64,000 bases of DNA from CAYGYG01 sp964354155 (GCA_964354155.1 CAYGYG010000015.1:1-64000), one strand, 5' to 3'; shown: positions 17,109 to 25,746, counted from the stretch's first letter. The notes: generated by a model from the letters alone, not told the origin. Translations and numbers: made by a program.

Positions 17109-19070
17109 ATGAAGATCACATATCTCCTCTCCCTTCTGCTGTTCTCTGGTGCGCCGCCCGACCAGATCGACATCGCCCTGTCCAAGATCGGCCTGGCCAG
17201 AGAAACCGCACACATCGACGTCGACGACATGAATTTCTTCGGCGGCGATAAGTATCGTCTCCAGTTCTTCGATGTCTTCATGAACAACCCCTACAAGATA
17301 CCGGAATACACGAAGACATTGGCCCGGGGCCTGCTGGACAGCAAGTCCGGCCTCGGTAGTCTCACGATTTCCGTCTCGGCTCGAGTGCGCAGCGCGGTGC
17401 GCCGGAACCTGATTGAGAATCAGGTAGTCAAGTACGAGCGCGCCCTCGCCGAATCCGATGCCCTTTACGAAGCTTTGGTTGAGTTCTACCGGGATTACGG
17501 CCAAACTCCCGACACGACGCTCTTGAAGGCCAGAGCCGGTCTCGTCCCCGGCGTTATCGGCCGGGAAATCGCCCTCTTGATTGAAACAACCCGAAGTGCC
17601 CTGAAATGGCGCCGCCTTGCTTTTTCCTCGGCCGATGAACGGGAGTTGGCCGACGTCTATCGCGAGGTCATCAAGTATCTGGCCACGCTCGATACCAGCA
17701 GTTTTGAACAGCCCGGCACCCAGAAGGTTGAGGAGTTCATCGCCCGGGTCGATTTCGAGTATCTTTACACCGGTGCCACTGATCTGGCCCTGGTTCTCGA
17801 TTCGGTCAAGACCCGCCTTCGGCGCCTCGCTGACGTGCGAGTCGTCAATGTCTCAATTCCGACACCGATTGGGGCAATCGTGATCAGCGGCCGCGAAAAC
17901 GATATCTATCCTCGGAAACTGAAGCCGTATATCATCGTTGATCTGGGCGGTAATGATTCTTACTTCGTCGGGGCATCAAACTTGAGCGCGCGCAACGCCG
18001 TGTCAATCATCGTTGACCTTGGCGGCAATGACGTCTATGTCAATAGCGACAAGGATGCCCCCTCTTTTGGCGGCGCCATCTTAGGCTACAGTTTTCTTTT
18101 GGATCTTGACGGCGATGACATTTATCGTGGCCAGAACATCACTCAGGGGACCGGGGTATTCGGCCTTGGCGTCCTGTACGACGGCGGCGGTGATGACAGT
18201 CTCTTCTCTTATACAGCGTCCCAGGGAGCGGGTTTCTTCGGCCTGGGTATCCTGGCCAACCTCGGCGGCAACGACTACTACCACTGCTACCAGCAGGCGC
18301 AGGGCTACGGATACGTCAGAGGTTGCGGGCTGCTGCTCGATGACATCGGCAATGATGTCTACGTTGCCAATGACTCGGACATCGTCTTTCCGGGCCAGCA
18401 GACCAAACAGCATAATTCATCTTTGGCTCAGGGTGTGGGTTTCGGTAAACGTGCCGATTTTGTCGACGGCCACTCCCTCGCCGGCGGCGTCGGCCTGCTG
18501 ATTGACGGCTTGGGTGATGATTCGTACCGATGCGGCTTATTCGGCCAGGGGTGCGGCTACTGGTACGGCGTGGGCATACTCAACGACGAGTCCGGGAACG
18601 ACCTATACCACGGCGTGTGGTACGTTCAGGCCTCGGGAGCACATTTCGCCATAGGCATCTTACGCGATGGATCAGGCGACGACCGTTACATCTCGACAAT
18701 GAACATGTCGCAAGGTTCGGGGCATGATTTCACGGTTGGATTCTTGATTGACGAATCAGGCAACGATCACTATAAGACGGCCAGCTTGAGCTTAGGCGGC
18801 GGCAACGCCAACGGCATGGGTCTATTCTGGGATAAAGCCGGTGATGATGTCTACGAGATTACGAATGAAATGCTGACCCTGGGCCAATCCAACATCGCGC
18901 CCACGGGCGGCTTGCGCGACTACATGCTGTGTCTTGGGCTTTTCGTCGACGGCGGCGGCAAGGACCGATACTCACGAAAGATTGCGCAGAACCGGACCTT
19001 CTGGATTCAGGCCGGGCCGGACACAACGCGCCGCCTCGAGACGGAGAAGGGGATCGGTATCGACTTCTGA
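17109..19070 (+). CDS. Secreted Gly/Asp repeat protein
   Basis: 653 residues. There is a short hydrophobic N-terminus (signal peptide), then a helical region to about residue 270. After that come roughly eleven repeats of 25-32 residues with the pattern hydrophobic-D-x-x-G-N/D-D-x-Y, followed by Q-G-x-G-x-G-x-G (for example LGGNDSYFVG, GSGDDRYIST). The repeats have an RTX-like look and could build a calcium-binding beta-solenoid, but they lack the nonapeptide GGxGxDxUx period of true RTX toxins. No enzymatic motif is seen. The gene has a leaderless promoter and stands alone before a palindromic element and a tRNA. Function unknown; surface or periplasmic location inferred. Confidence 0.7.
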   Translation: MKITYLLSLLLFSGAPPDQIDIALSKIGLARETAHIDVDDMNFFGGDKYRLQFFDVFMNNPYKIPEYTKTLARGLLDSKSGLGSLTISVSARVRSAVRRNLIENQVVKYERALAESDALYEALVEFYRDYGQTPDTTLLKARAGLVPGVIGREIALLIETTRSALKWRRLAFSSADERELADVYREVIKYLATLDTSSFEQPGTQKVEEFIARVDFEYLYTGATDLALVLDSVKTRLRRLADVRVVNVSIPTPIGAIVISGRENDIYPRKLKPYIIVDLGGNDSYFVGASNLSARNAVSIIVDLGGNDVYVNSDKDAPSFGGAILGYSFLLDLDGDDIYRGQNITQGTGVFGLGVLYDGGGDDSLFSYTASQGAGFFGLGILANLGGNDYYHCYQQAQGYGYVRGCGLLLDDIGNDVYVANDSDIVFPGQQTKQHNSSLAQGVGFGKRADFVDGHSLAGGVGLLIDGLGDDSYRCGLFGQGCGYWYGVGILNDESGNDLYHGVWYVQASGAHFAIGILRDGSGDDRYISTMNMSQGSGHDFTVGFLIDESGNDHYKTASLSLGGGNANGMGLFWDKAGDDVYEITNEMLTLGQSNIAPTGGLRDYMLCLGLFVDGGGKDRYSRKIAQNRTFWIQAGPDTTRRLETEKGIGIDF

Positions 19071-19113
19071 GTCACGGCCCCATGCCAAGACGGTGACTGA
19101 CTCAGACAGATTT

Positions 19114-19197
19114 ACCCCGTTAGAAATCGACACGGCTGGGCTCACTGGCTTTGCGCATGGGGGTGTGTGATCTTTCCACGCAGATTTCTAACGGGGT
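19114..19197. repeat. Palindromic element with 15-bp inverted ends (REP/BIME-like)
   Basis: Perfect inverted repeats ACCCCGTTAGAAATC and GATTTCTAACGGGGT enclose 54 bases. Ends containing TTCTAACGGGGT are, as far as I recall, found beside Y1 (REP-associated) transposase genes in other uncultured bacteria. No transposase is in this window, so the copy would be non-autonomous. No gene lies here between 19071 and 19348. Confidence 0.6.
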
Positions 19198-19348
19198 GAA
19201 GATGCACACGGATACGCTATACACGAGGCATGAAGCTATTGAGTTATTGGTCATTGACGGCATTCCGGCCGACAGGCCCCTTTCCGCGTCGCAGACACAT
19301 CTTCATCCGCCGTACCCGTGGCGAAGGCGGGCCCTATTCCCTATTTCA

Positions 19349-19424
19349 TAGCGCCAGCGGGATTCGAACCCGCGATCTTCGCCTTGAGAGGGCGACGTCC
19401 TGGACCAGGCTAGACGATGGCGCC
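19349..19424 (-). tRNA. tRNA-Glu (anticodon CTC)
   Basis: A complete cloverleaf on the minus strand. The acceptor stem GGCGCCA pairs with TGGCGCT (one G-T pair); the D-arm has the TCGTCTAG start typical of tRNA-Glu. The anticodon stem TCGCC/GGCGA encloses CTCTCAA (anticodon CTC, reading GAG), and the T-loop is TTCGAATC. CCA is not encoded, which makes the CCA-adding enzyme at 40.1 kb necessary. Confidence 0.93.
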
Positions 19425-19432
19425 GTCCACTG

Positions 19433-19460
19433 ATTATAACTGGGAAAATCCGTCCGTCAA
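19433..19460 (-). promoter_or_regulatory. Promoter of tRNA-Glu
   Basis: TTGACG, 16-base spacer, TATAAT, ending eight bases before the tRNA; it sits just after the argF stop codon. Confidence 0.75.
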
Positions 19461-19463
19461 CCG

Positions 19464-20393
19464 CTAACTGCCTTGCCTGATCAGCCACAGCATGATTGCC
19501 TTCTGGGCGTGCAGGCGGTTCTCCGCCTCATCGAGCACGATTGAATTGGGGCCGTCAATCACCTCTTCACTGATTTCGTCACCACGGTGGGCCGGCAGGC
19601 AATGCATCACCAGACACCCTGGCTTGGCCTTATCCAGCAACGCCTTGTTGACTTGATACTCATGGAAAACCTTTTTGCGCGCGGCGGCCTCTGCTTCCTG
19701 ACCCATCGAAGCCCATACATCCGTGTAGACCACCTCGGTATCCTTCATTGCCTCAACCGGTGAATTGTAGACGTCGATCTTCGTTCCGGATTTCTTCGCC
19801 AGCTCCCGGGCGTGGGCCACAATCTCGGCCCGAGGCTCGTAGCCCTTGGGCGTACCGACCTTGATGTTCATGCCGACCAGCGCCGCACCAAGGAGAAGTG
19901 AATTGCAGACGTTATTGCCGTCACCGACGTATGCAAAATCCACTCCTTTCGCGGTCCCCTTGTGCTCGATTATCGTCAACAGGTCGGCCATGATCTGACA
20001 TGGATGTTCCAGATCGGATAGCGCATTGATGACCGGAATCGAAGCGTGCCGGGCGAGGTCAACAACGGTTTGGTGGGCAAATGTCCGCGCCATGATCATG
20101 TCCACCCACCTTGAAAGATTGCGCGCCGCATCCGGTACTGACTCGCGCGTGCCCAGCTGGATGTCAGCCGGGGCGAGGTAGATGGCATGTCCGCCCAACT
20201 GAGTCATGCCGGTCTCAAAGGTAACCCGGGTTCTCAGAGACGGCTTCTCAAAGATCATCGCCAGGGTCTTGTCTTTGAGCAGCGTGTGGTCATAGCTCTT
20301 CTTAGTCTTGGCCTTGAGCTCCCGGGCCAGTTTCAGGATCTCTTCGATCTCTTTTGGGCTCAAGTCGGCAACCGATACAAGATCACGTTTCAT
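19464..20393 (-). CDS. argF: Ornithine carbamoyltransferase
   Basis: 309 residues, normal length. It makes citrulline from ornithine and carbamoyl phosphate in arginine synthesis (or runs in reverse in arginine catabolism). The carbamoyl-phosphate loop FEKPSLRTRVTFE, HPCQIMADLLT and the ornithine-binding HCLPAHRGDEI with the active cysteine are all intact. Its ATG overlaps the stop of the upstream methyltransferase gene by four bases (ATGA), so the two are translationally coupled. No other arg gene is in the window. Confidence 0.96.
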   Translation of the reverse strand: MKRDLVSVADLSPKEIEEILKLARELKAKTKKSYDHTLLKDKTLAMIFEKPSLRTRVTFETGMTQLGGHAIYLAPADIQLGTRESVPDAARNLSRWVDMIMARTFAHQTVVDLARHASIPVINALSDLEHPCQIMADLLTIIEHKGTAKGVDFAYVGDGNNVCNSLLLGAALVGMNIKVGTPKGYEPRAEIVAHARELAKKSGTKIDVYNSPVEAMKDTEVVYTDVWASMGQEAEAAARKKVFHEYQVNKALLDKAKPGCLVMHCLPAHRGDEISEEVIDGPNSIVLDEAENRLHAQKAIMLWLIRQGS

Positions 20394-21202
20394 CGTCTCT
20401 CCTTTGACATACCTGGGTCACGCCCGGCCGGGCGCGCCACGAACACCTGCTCACCGGAATAGTAGTCGTACGGGGATTTCTTGAAATCTCCAAAAACGCT
20501 CTCAACTTTGAAACCATGCTTCTCGAGCAACAGTTCCGTTTCGAATCGAAAAAGATAGGCAAAATCAAATGACCAGACGTGCCGGTGCAAAACGCCCTTC
20601 CGGTCGGTCCACTCGTAGAAACGGTCCTCATGCAGGGTCTGCTCCTTGAGGTTGTACTGATCCTCGGCGTGGCGGAAGACCTGACAACGCTGCTGGGGGT
20701 CGTAGAACGACCCGAGATACATGGTGCGCCTGCCTTGTGCCAGCAGATCATGCCGGGGCGCGAAAAGATGCAATAGGAAATAGCCACCTCGGTCCAGATG
20801 TCTCCTAACGCAATCCAGGCAACGCCCCTGGTCCTGCTTGGTCAACAGATGCTGAAACGATCGGAAGGCAATGAAAATCAGGGAGAATCGCCCGCCCAGG
20901 TTGAAATCGGTCATGTCGCCGCGGACCAGCCGAATCCTGCTCCGTGCGGCCTTGCTTAGCCGGCAAACCTTGCCTCGGGCGATTTTCGACATCTCATCCG
21001 AGATGTCGAGCCCGGTCAGGCGAAACCCTTTCTGGGCCAGAGGAATCAACGCCCGGCCTGTGCCGCAGGCCAGCTCCAGAACATCCCCACCTGACTTCCT
21101 TGCGTACTCGGCGTACAAAGGTACGTCGTTGAGACTCTCGCCCACAACGCCCAGCTCATAGTCGTAGAACCGCGCCACCCGGTCAAACAACTCTTGCTTC
21201 AC
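20390..21202 (-). CDS. SAM-dependent methyltransferase
   Basis: 270 residues from a GTG at 21202 with AAGGAG seven bases before it; the 11-codon longer ATG frame has no such site. It is a class I methyltransferase: motif I DVLELACGTGRALIPLA, motif II GLDISDEM and VRGDMTDFNL. The C-terminal half is a beta-rich substrate part, as in methyltransferases of the type-11/25 kind. The substrate cannot be told. It is coupled to argF downstream. Upstream lie tandem copies of the operator that also precede the ArsR gene, so this pair is probably under that regulator. Confidence 0.82.
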   Translation of the reverse strand: MKQELFDRVARFYDYELGVVGESLNDVPLYAEYARKSGGDVLELACGTGRALIPLAQKGFRLTGLDISDEMSKIARGKVCRLSKAARSRIRLVRGDMTDFNLGGRFSLIFIAFRSFQHLLTKQDQGRCLDCVRRHLDRGGYFLLHLFAPRHDLLAQGRRTMYLGSFYDPQQRCQVFRHAEDQYNLKEQTLHEDRFYEWTDRKGVLHRHVWSFDFAYLFRFETELLLEKHGFKVESVFGDFKKSPYDYYSGEQVFVARPAGRDPGMSKERR

Positions 21203-21263
21203 GAACCGCTCCTTTCTGATCCACCACCCACACACACGAATATGCTAACATTACAACATTGTA

Positions 21264-21286
21264 GCATTCTAACATTGTAACATGTT
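21264..21286. promoter_or_regulatory. ArsR-type operator upstream of methyltransferase-argF
   Basis: GCATTCTAACATTGTAACATGTT-like 23-mer (core AACATTGTA-ACATGTT). It matches the copy upstream of the ArsR gene in all but three bases, and further AACATT/TAACATT half-sites lie at 21246-21263. Confidence 0.6.
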
Positions 21287-21303
21287 GGAACGCCCGCGCC
21301 CGC

Positions 21304-21648
21304 TCACATTTCATTTCGAACCCCTTTCAGCGAGCGGTTGACAAATATCGTAAGTGATCGGATAATCTGGCTAAGTTCTCTTCGGTATTTGACCCAGTAG
21401 TATACCCCGTTTTCCTCCGTTTCGAATCTGACAATCTCCAACGCCTTAAGCCTCGCCATATGGTAGCAGGTTGCGGTCTTGGACCGGTGAATCCCATGCG
21501 CGACCTCGGACAACGTCGAGGGACCCCGTTTCAGCAACAGTTCCACGATCGCGAACTTGGCTGGCTCGCCCATGGCCCGGGCCACGCGCGATTCCCGGTA
21601 GTGCAACTCAAGCATCGGTCTCTTCCCAACCACCCTTGATCGATTCAT
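21304..21648 (-). CDS. ArsR-family winged-helix transcriptional regulator
   Basis: 114 residues from an ATG with AGGAGGG seven bases upstream. The helix-turn-helix is at about residues 28-70 (AKFAIVELLLKRGPSTLSEVAHGI, recognition helix SKTATCYHMARLKAL), with a wing at VRFETEENGVYYWVKY. There is no cysteine-rich metal site, so the ligand is probably not a thiophilic metal. Near-identical 23-bp palindromic sites occur before this gene and before the methyltransferase-argF pair, which makes these two units its likely targets (inference). Confidence 0.85.
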   Translation of the reverse strand: MNRSRVVGKRPMLELHYRESRVARAMGEPAKFAIVELLLKRGPSTLSEVAHGIHRSKTATCYHMARLKALEIVRFETEENGVYYWVKYRRELSQIIRSLTIFVNRSLKGVRNEM

Positions 21649-21718
21649 GTCTACCCTCCTGAGGATGAACTTCTTAGAGGCACGAGACACCGGCGCACCT
21701 ATGCCCCCGTGCCCGCCC

Positions 21719-21746
21719 ATTCTATCTCTCCAATCGGAGAAGTCAA
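21719..21746 (-). promoter_or_regulatory. Promoter of ArsR-family gene
   Basis: TTGACT, 16-base spacer, TAGAAT; the operator lies immediately upstream of the -35 box. Confidence 0.7.
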
Positions 21747-21751
21747 GACCA

Positions 21752-21774
21752 GCATTCGAACATTGTATAATGTT
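21752..21774. promoter_or_regulatory. ArsR-type operator upstream of its own gene
   Basis: Second copy of the 23-bp site (core AACATTGTATAATGTT, palindromic), followed by TAGAATGTTAACATT as a further partial copy. Its position above -35 would suit an activator or a long-range repressor. Confidence 0.6.
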
Positions 21775-21892
21775 AGAATGTTAACATTATGCAGGCAACA
21801 AATGAGTGATGGGAATCAGTGAGCCGTTACCGGTCGGCCGGTGAGCCGCATGCCCATGACGACCTGCCCATCGCCGGCACATTTAGCCAGAT

Positions 21893-22918
21893 TCACGCCT
21901 TGGGTGAACAAGTCAGAATATTATCCCGGTTGTCAAACCGCACCGGCAGGAATTGCTCGACGACCCAGATATTGGTTGCCGTGTGCTTCGTGAGCTCAGG
22001 GATTCTCAGCCGCGACGGACCCCCGGTGCCCGACGCCGCCAAGGCCATGTAGGGAATGAGCTGATCGGTTGACCAGGAATCAACGACCGCGCCCGTATCG
22101 ATCACCTGCTTTAATTCGCAAGCCGCTTCCCGTCCAATATCCTGGGCCGGCACACCCTTCCTGCCCAGTCCATCGGCACCCAGCCGTGACCCGCCGAACT
22201 CGGCATAGCTCTGAACGAAACAGCCGGGCGAAGGTGACTCAACGTAGTGGTACTTCTGATGCGCGGCCGGAAAACTGCTGCGGAAACCATCCAGCAGCCG
22301 CTCGGCAACTCGGGAACCGCGAAGATGGCCTGAAGCAACGGCAAGAACTTCAATCTTCTGCAACGCACCGCGCTCAACCAGATCGATTCCCTGCAGGGCG
22401 CCGGGTTCGATTCTGACCAGGACCTCACCGCCACCGACCGGATAAAAACCATGCTTTCTTGTTTCCAGCGAAATCGCAAGCCCGGCTCGGCGGAGATAGA
22501 AACCGACTACTCTTTCGAAGTACTCGATCGTCGGGCTGAATGGCACCGCCGTCCCGCCGCGGACGATGAGCCGCACCGGCGATTCGGCGTGGAGGGCGAT
22601 CGGGACGAGGACCTGCAGTATCAGGGTTATCGCGCCAGCGGTCTTCGTATCAATCGTCTGCGCCCCGCCGGCGATCTTCCCGGGAGCAAAGACGATTTCC
22701 ATCGAATTAGCTGACAGCCCCTCGCTCGAGGCATGGCACATGCGGGCGGCGGCCTTGATCCCTTCGAGATGCTGCGGTTTGAGTCCCGGCTTCTCCCTTC
22801 CCTTCCGGATGTTGTAGACGCGCACCGCTTGCCCGGTAATCGCGGAAAGAGCCACCGCGGTTCGCACTATCTGGCCACCGCCTTCGAGGTGACTGCCGTC
22901 GATTTCGAGAATCTCCAT
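21893..22918 (-). CDS. rtcA: RNA 3'-terminal phosphate cyclase
   Basis: 341 residues from an ATG with GGGAG upstream, normal RtcA length. It converts an RNA 3'-phosphate into a 2',3'-cyclic phosphate using ATP through an adenylyl-enzyme. MEILEIDGSHLEGGGQIVRTA at the N-terminus is the family hallmark; GREKPGLKPQHLEGI follows. Near the C-terminus, LRIPELTKHTATNIWVVEQF contains the histidine that is adenylylated. No rtcB ligase or sigma-54 rtcR gene is adjacent. It lies downstream on the same strand as nothing else and ends 245 bases before the ArsR start. Confidence 0.95.
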   Translation of the reverse strand: MEILEIDGSHLEGGGQIVRTAVALSAITGQAVRVYNIRKGREKPGLKPQHLEGIKAAARMCHASSEGLSANSMEIVFAPGKIAGGAQTIDTKTAGAITLILQVLVPIALHAESPVRLIVRGGTAVPFSPTIEYFERVVGFYLRRAGLAISLETRKHGFYPVGGGEVLVRIEPGALQGIDLVERGALQKIEVLAVASGHLRGSRVAERLLDGFRSSFPAAHQKYHYVESPSPGCFVQSYAEFGGSRLGADGLGRKGVPAQDIGREAACELKQVIDTGAVVDSWSTDQLIPYMALAASGTGGPSRLRIPELTKHTATNIWVVEQFLPVRFDNRDNILTCSPKA

Positions 22919-23240
22919 CGTATTGCTCCCGCTACGTGCCACGGCCCGCCGAGAACGACGGCGCAAAACCAACGCCCGCTCGAGTGTAAAATGTGCAGAC
23001 CTCTTCCATAGGACAGGCCCCTAGGGGACGCTCAGCCAGGCATTCAGGACAGTTTTCTTGTTGATGCTCCGCCATTTTATGATTTCTTGTTGATCATCCC
23101 AAACAATATATTCTGGATAAGTCTACACTTTCACCCAGTAAGAATCAGTCAACTTTTTTGATGTTATCCAATGTTTAGGCCTGAGTACACTCGAAAGGCC
23201 CTGAAATTCTTCAAAGAAGATCCGACGCCGGCAAATAGCT
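22919..23240. other. Intergenic stretch, nothing recognised
   Basis: 322 bases between the rtcA start and the stop of the YARHG gene. Base composition falls from G+C-rich to A+T-rich near 23030, marking the left edge of an A+T-rich patch. No promoter of the usual form and no gene are visible. Confidence 0.6.
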
Positions 23241-24329
23241 TTATTCATTAATTGACTTAATGTTCAATTGCTTTTCGTATTCTAAGATTTTGCCAACATT
23301 CACCTGTTCGATTTTGTTCAAATCAGTCTCTTTGAAATCAACGCGTGATTGATACCAATAGGTTTTCTGGAAATATTCATTGAGTGTAGAATCTTGGAAT
23401 ATTTTGCCGTGCTTGGCGTAAATAGTATTTCTCAGAAGCCTCAATTGCCACAACGAGAGTGTTTTCAATTTGCCCATGGGCAAGTATTTGTTGTTTAACT
23501 CCCATCTAACACCGCCCTCACCTTCCCAAGGCTGCTCTTTGGTACTCACATGAATCGAAATTCTCGCATCCAATGTGGGATCAAAATCAATTAACAAATA
23601 TTCGCATTCATATTCACTTAGTCTATTCAAACTATATGATGTATTGGGACTACCGCGCCATTCGAAACTGAGTGAATGCAACCAAATCTTGGGTGACGAT
23701 TTTATTATAAATCGCGCCTTACCGATCTTTCCTTTCCAAGTTCGCCCAGTTCCATACCAGTATTCGATATTTGGCATCTGACCGTAGGGAGAAACATATC
23801 TTACGTTTGTGGTTTTACTTTCGTTTTTGCTAAATATCACATTTTTGATATACCAATGAGTTTCTTCGTAATAACTGGGCACGTTTAATGTATCTCCCTT
23901 TTTGATTGCCCTAATTAGCTCTTTTTCATATTCGTCACTCATTGTGGTTCCCAGAAAATTGATATCACCAAATATCTCTTTGAATGCATATTCGATTGTA
24001 TCGACCCATGTTTCAAATTCGTAGAAATCCTCGACACCCTTAAAAGCTGGCCTAAAACCATAGCCTGCTTTAGGAAATCCCATTGTTACGGCGGTTGATT
24101 CACCATAGTTGGTAAAATAGAAAATAGCATCCACAGCGTAAGATGCAGTATCCAGCTCTATTCTCACCGTCTCAGAATCCAAACACACAGTAGTCTTTTT
24201 GCTACCACGGAGCTTGACATCGCCTCCGTATAACTTTACTTGAGCCTCGTTACATAAACCCACCGAAATAAAGATTACTGAGATAGAGAGGAAAACATGA
24301 ATAAATCTCATTATATTATTATGCAACAT
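23241..24329 (-). CDS. Exported protein with C-terminal YARHG domain
   Basis: 362 residues from the ATG at 24329 (GAAGGTG ribosome site). There is a signal peptide of about 28 residues, then a beta-rich DUF4424-like region (~35-270). The C-terminal YARHG domain (~285-350) contains LSLWQLRLLRNTIYAKHG and YFQKTYWY. YARHG modules are thought to bind cell-envelope material in extracellular proteins; the exact role is unknown. Codons are clearly richer in A/T than in neighbouring genes, suggesting recent acquisition, yet the promoter has the form usual in this genome. Confidence 0.75.
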   Translation of the reverse strand: MLHNNIMRFIHVFLSISVIFISVGLCNEAQVKLYGGDVKLRGSKKTTVCLDSETVRIELDTASYAVDAIFYFTNYGESTAVTMGFPKAGYGFRPAFKGVEDFYEFETWVDTIEYAFKEIFGDINFLGTTMSDEYEKELIRAIKKGDTLNVPSYYEETHWYIKNVIFSKNESKTTNVRYVSPYGQMPNIEYWYGTGRTWKGKIGKARFIIKSSPKIWLHSLSFEWRGSPNTSYSLNRLSEYECEYLLIDFDPTLDARISIHVSTKEQPWEGEGGVRWELNNKYLPMGKLKTLSLWQLRLLRNTIYAKHGKIFQDSTLNEYFQKTYWYQSRVDFKETDLNKIEQVNVGKILEYEKQLNIKSINE

Positions 24330-24382
24330 AGGCACCTTCTTACTTACTCGCAAGGTGATGATAAAAACCTCCTCTAAAGGAT

Positions 24383-24410
24383 ATTATACATATAGAAGGA
24401 AAAAAGTCAA
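24383..24410 (-). promoter_or_regulatory. Promoter of YARHG gene
   Basis: TTGACT, 16-base spacer (T-rich), TATAAT. Confidence 0.75.
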
Positions 24411-24478
24411 GAAACCTATTATGTCGTAGATTAAGCTTTTCTTGTCTCTGAAAGGCTTCAAAAACATAGACTGCTTGC

Positions 24479-24500
24479 GCGGTTCGTGAACCGCCCCTAC
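24479..24500. repeat. Dispersed palindrome, GCGGTTC type
   Basis: GCGGTTC-GT-GAACCGC followed by CCCTAC. The same CCCTAC tail ends another palindrome family found three times in this window. Confidence 0.5.
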
Positions 24501-24526
24501 ATTTTTTATCGATTCGTGGACTTTAC

Positions 24527-25645
24527 TTAATATTTGATTACTTTAAATATTTTCTCTATTTCGGAAGGTGTGTTGTAAAAATGAGGAGAAACCCTTAGCC
24601 AGCCCTCACGTAAAGAGACGATAATCCCATTCTTCCTCAATCGTTCGTAAGCCCTTTTAACATCGCTATGTCTGGGCCGGATTGAAACAATCCCCGACCT
24701 CACCTTCTTTTCAGTTGGAGTAAAAATTTCAAAATCCCTCCCTTGGGCTAGGTCTATGAGAAGATCGGTTAATTCGAAGACCTTTTTTTCGACATTCTGA
24801 ATACCGGCGGATAATAATATTTTCATACACTCGCGCAGGGCACAGATACCCATTAAGTTTTTTGTCCCCTCTTCAAACCGTGCAGCAGTTTTCTTTGGCG
24901 GCCCCAGAGGAACAAGCTTATGAAAACTCTCAATCTCCGCCGACAGCCAACCAATGTTGGTCGGCACAAGTTTCCCAAGCCTCTCTTTTGCCACATACAT
25001 GAAGCCGACCCCCTGCGGTCCGCAAAGCCACTTTGTCGAGCCACAGGCAAGAAAATCGATTTTGAGTTTCTTTGTATCTAGCTCTAGTGCGCCCAGACCC
25101 TGAATTGCGTCAACGATGAGAAACATATCACGCTTTCGACAAAACTCACCTAATGTCAACAAGTCAAGCCTGACGCCAGTGAGCCAGTTAACCCAATCAA
25201 CGGAAATTGCCCTAGTTTTCTTGTTTACTGTCTTTTGCAGGCGAGCTAAGAAGTTCAAACCATCTCCTGTATTTACAAATCGTTTTTCGATATCGGGCCA
25301 GAGATATTGGAACGGATAGAGGTTGGCTGCGAAGGCATCGGACAGGACGACAACATTGTCGCCCCTTTTCCAGGGGATTGAATCCATCGCAATAATGATA
25401 CCCTGGGAAGTATTTTTAACAAAGGCGATCTCATCCTTCGAGGAATGGATGAGCTGAGCTGCAACCTTACGACTGCTTTCAATCTCGCCCCAAAGAAGCT
25501 CAATCGGTATGTCGGCATCATGAACATATCTTTGAACCAGCTTCTGAATCACCCGGGCTGCGGTACTCGGCAAAGGACCAGTTGAGGCATGGTTGAAGTA
25601 TGTCGTGTGCCGGGTGATCGGGAAATACCTGCGAAAACTGTTCAT
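24527..25645 (-). CDS. Class V aminotransferase-family PLP enzyme
   Basis: 372 residues of the cysteine desulfurase / isopenicillin-N epimerase-like branch. YFNHASTGPLP begins the fold; FLIVDAIQGLGALELD carries the PLP-binding Asp, and FLACGSTKWLCGPQGVGF the Schiff-base lysine. It lacks the flexible-loop Cys region expected in IscS/SufS, so sulfur transfer for Fe-S assembly is doubtful; epimerase, lyase or kynureninase-like chemistry is possible. G+C is lower than in the surrounding genes, as for the YARHG gene beside it. It diverges from the FG-GAP gene, each with its own promoter. Confidence 0.8.
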   Translation of the reverse strand: MNSFRRYFPITRHTTYFNHASTGPLPSTAARVIQKLVQRYVHDADIPIELLWGEIESSRKVAAQLIHSSKDEIAFVKNTSQGIIIAMDSIPWKRGDNVVVLSDAFAANLYPFQYLWPDIEKRFVNTGDGLNFLARLQKTVNKKTRAISVDWVNWLTGVRLDLLTLGEFCRKRDMFLIVDAIQGLGALELDTKKLKIDFLACGSTKWLCGPQGVGFMYVAKERLGKLVPTNIGWLSAEIESFHKLVPLGPPKKTAARFEEGTKNLMGICALRECMKILLSAGIQNVEKKVFELTDLLIDLAQGRDFEIFTPTEKKVRSGIVSIRPRHSDVKRAYERLRKNGIIVSLREGWLRVSPHFYNTPSEIEKIFKVIKY

Positions 25646-25656
25646 GGCGCTTCTTC

Positions 25657-25684
25657 ATGATAGCCAGAACAGCATGATAATCAA
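25657..25684 (-). promoter_or_regulatory. Promoter of class V aminotransferase gene
   Basis: TTGATT, 16-base spacer, TATCAT, 11 bases before the ATG. Confidence 0.6.
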
Positions 25685-25717
25685 TGGGAATATCACGGGA
25701 TCGAGACATCATTTGCC

Positions 25718-25746
25718 TTGACTTTCTGGCGCGTAACAGGTACAAT
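25718..25746 (+). promoter_or_regulatory. Promoter of FG-GAP protein gene
   Basis: TTGACT, 17-base spacer, TACAAT; the only promoter found here without a 16-base spacer. AAGGAGG precedes the ATG at 25768. Confidence 0.75.

Noticed and set aside
17109..19070. RTX toxin
   Set aside because: The nonapeptide period and type I secretion genes are missing.
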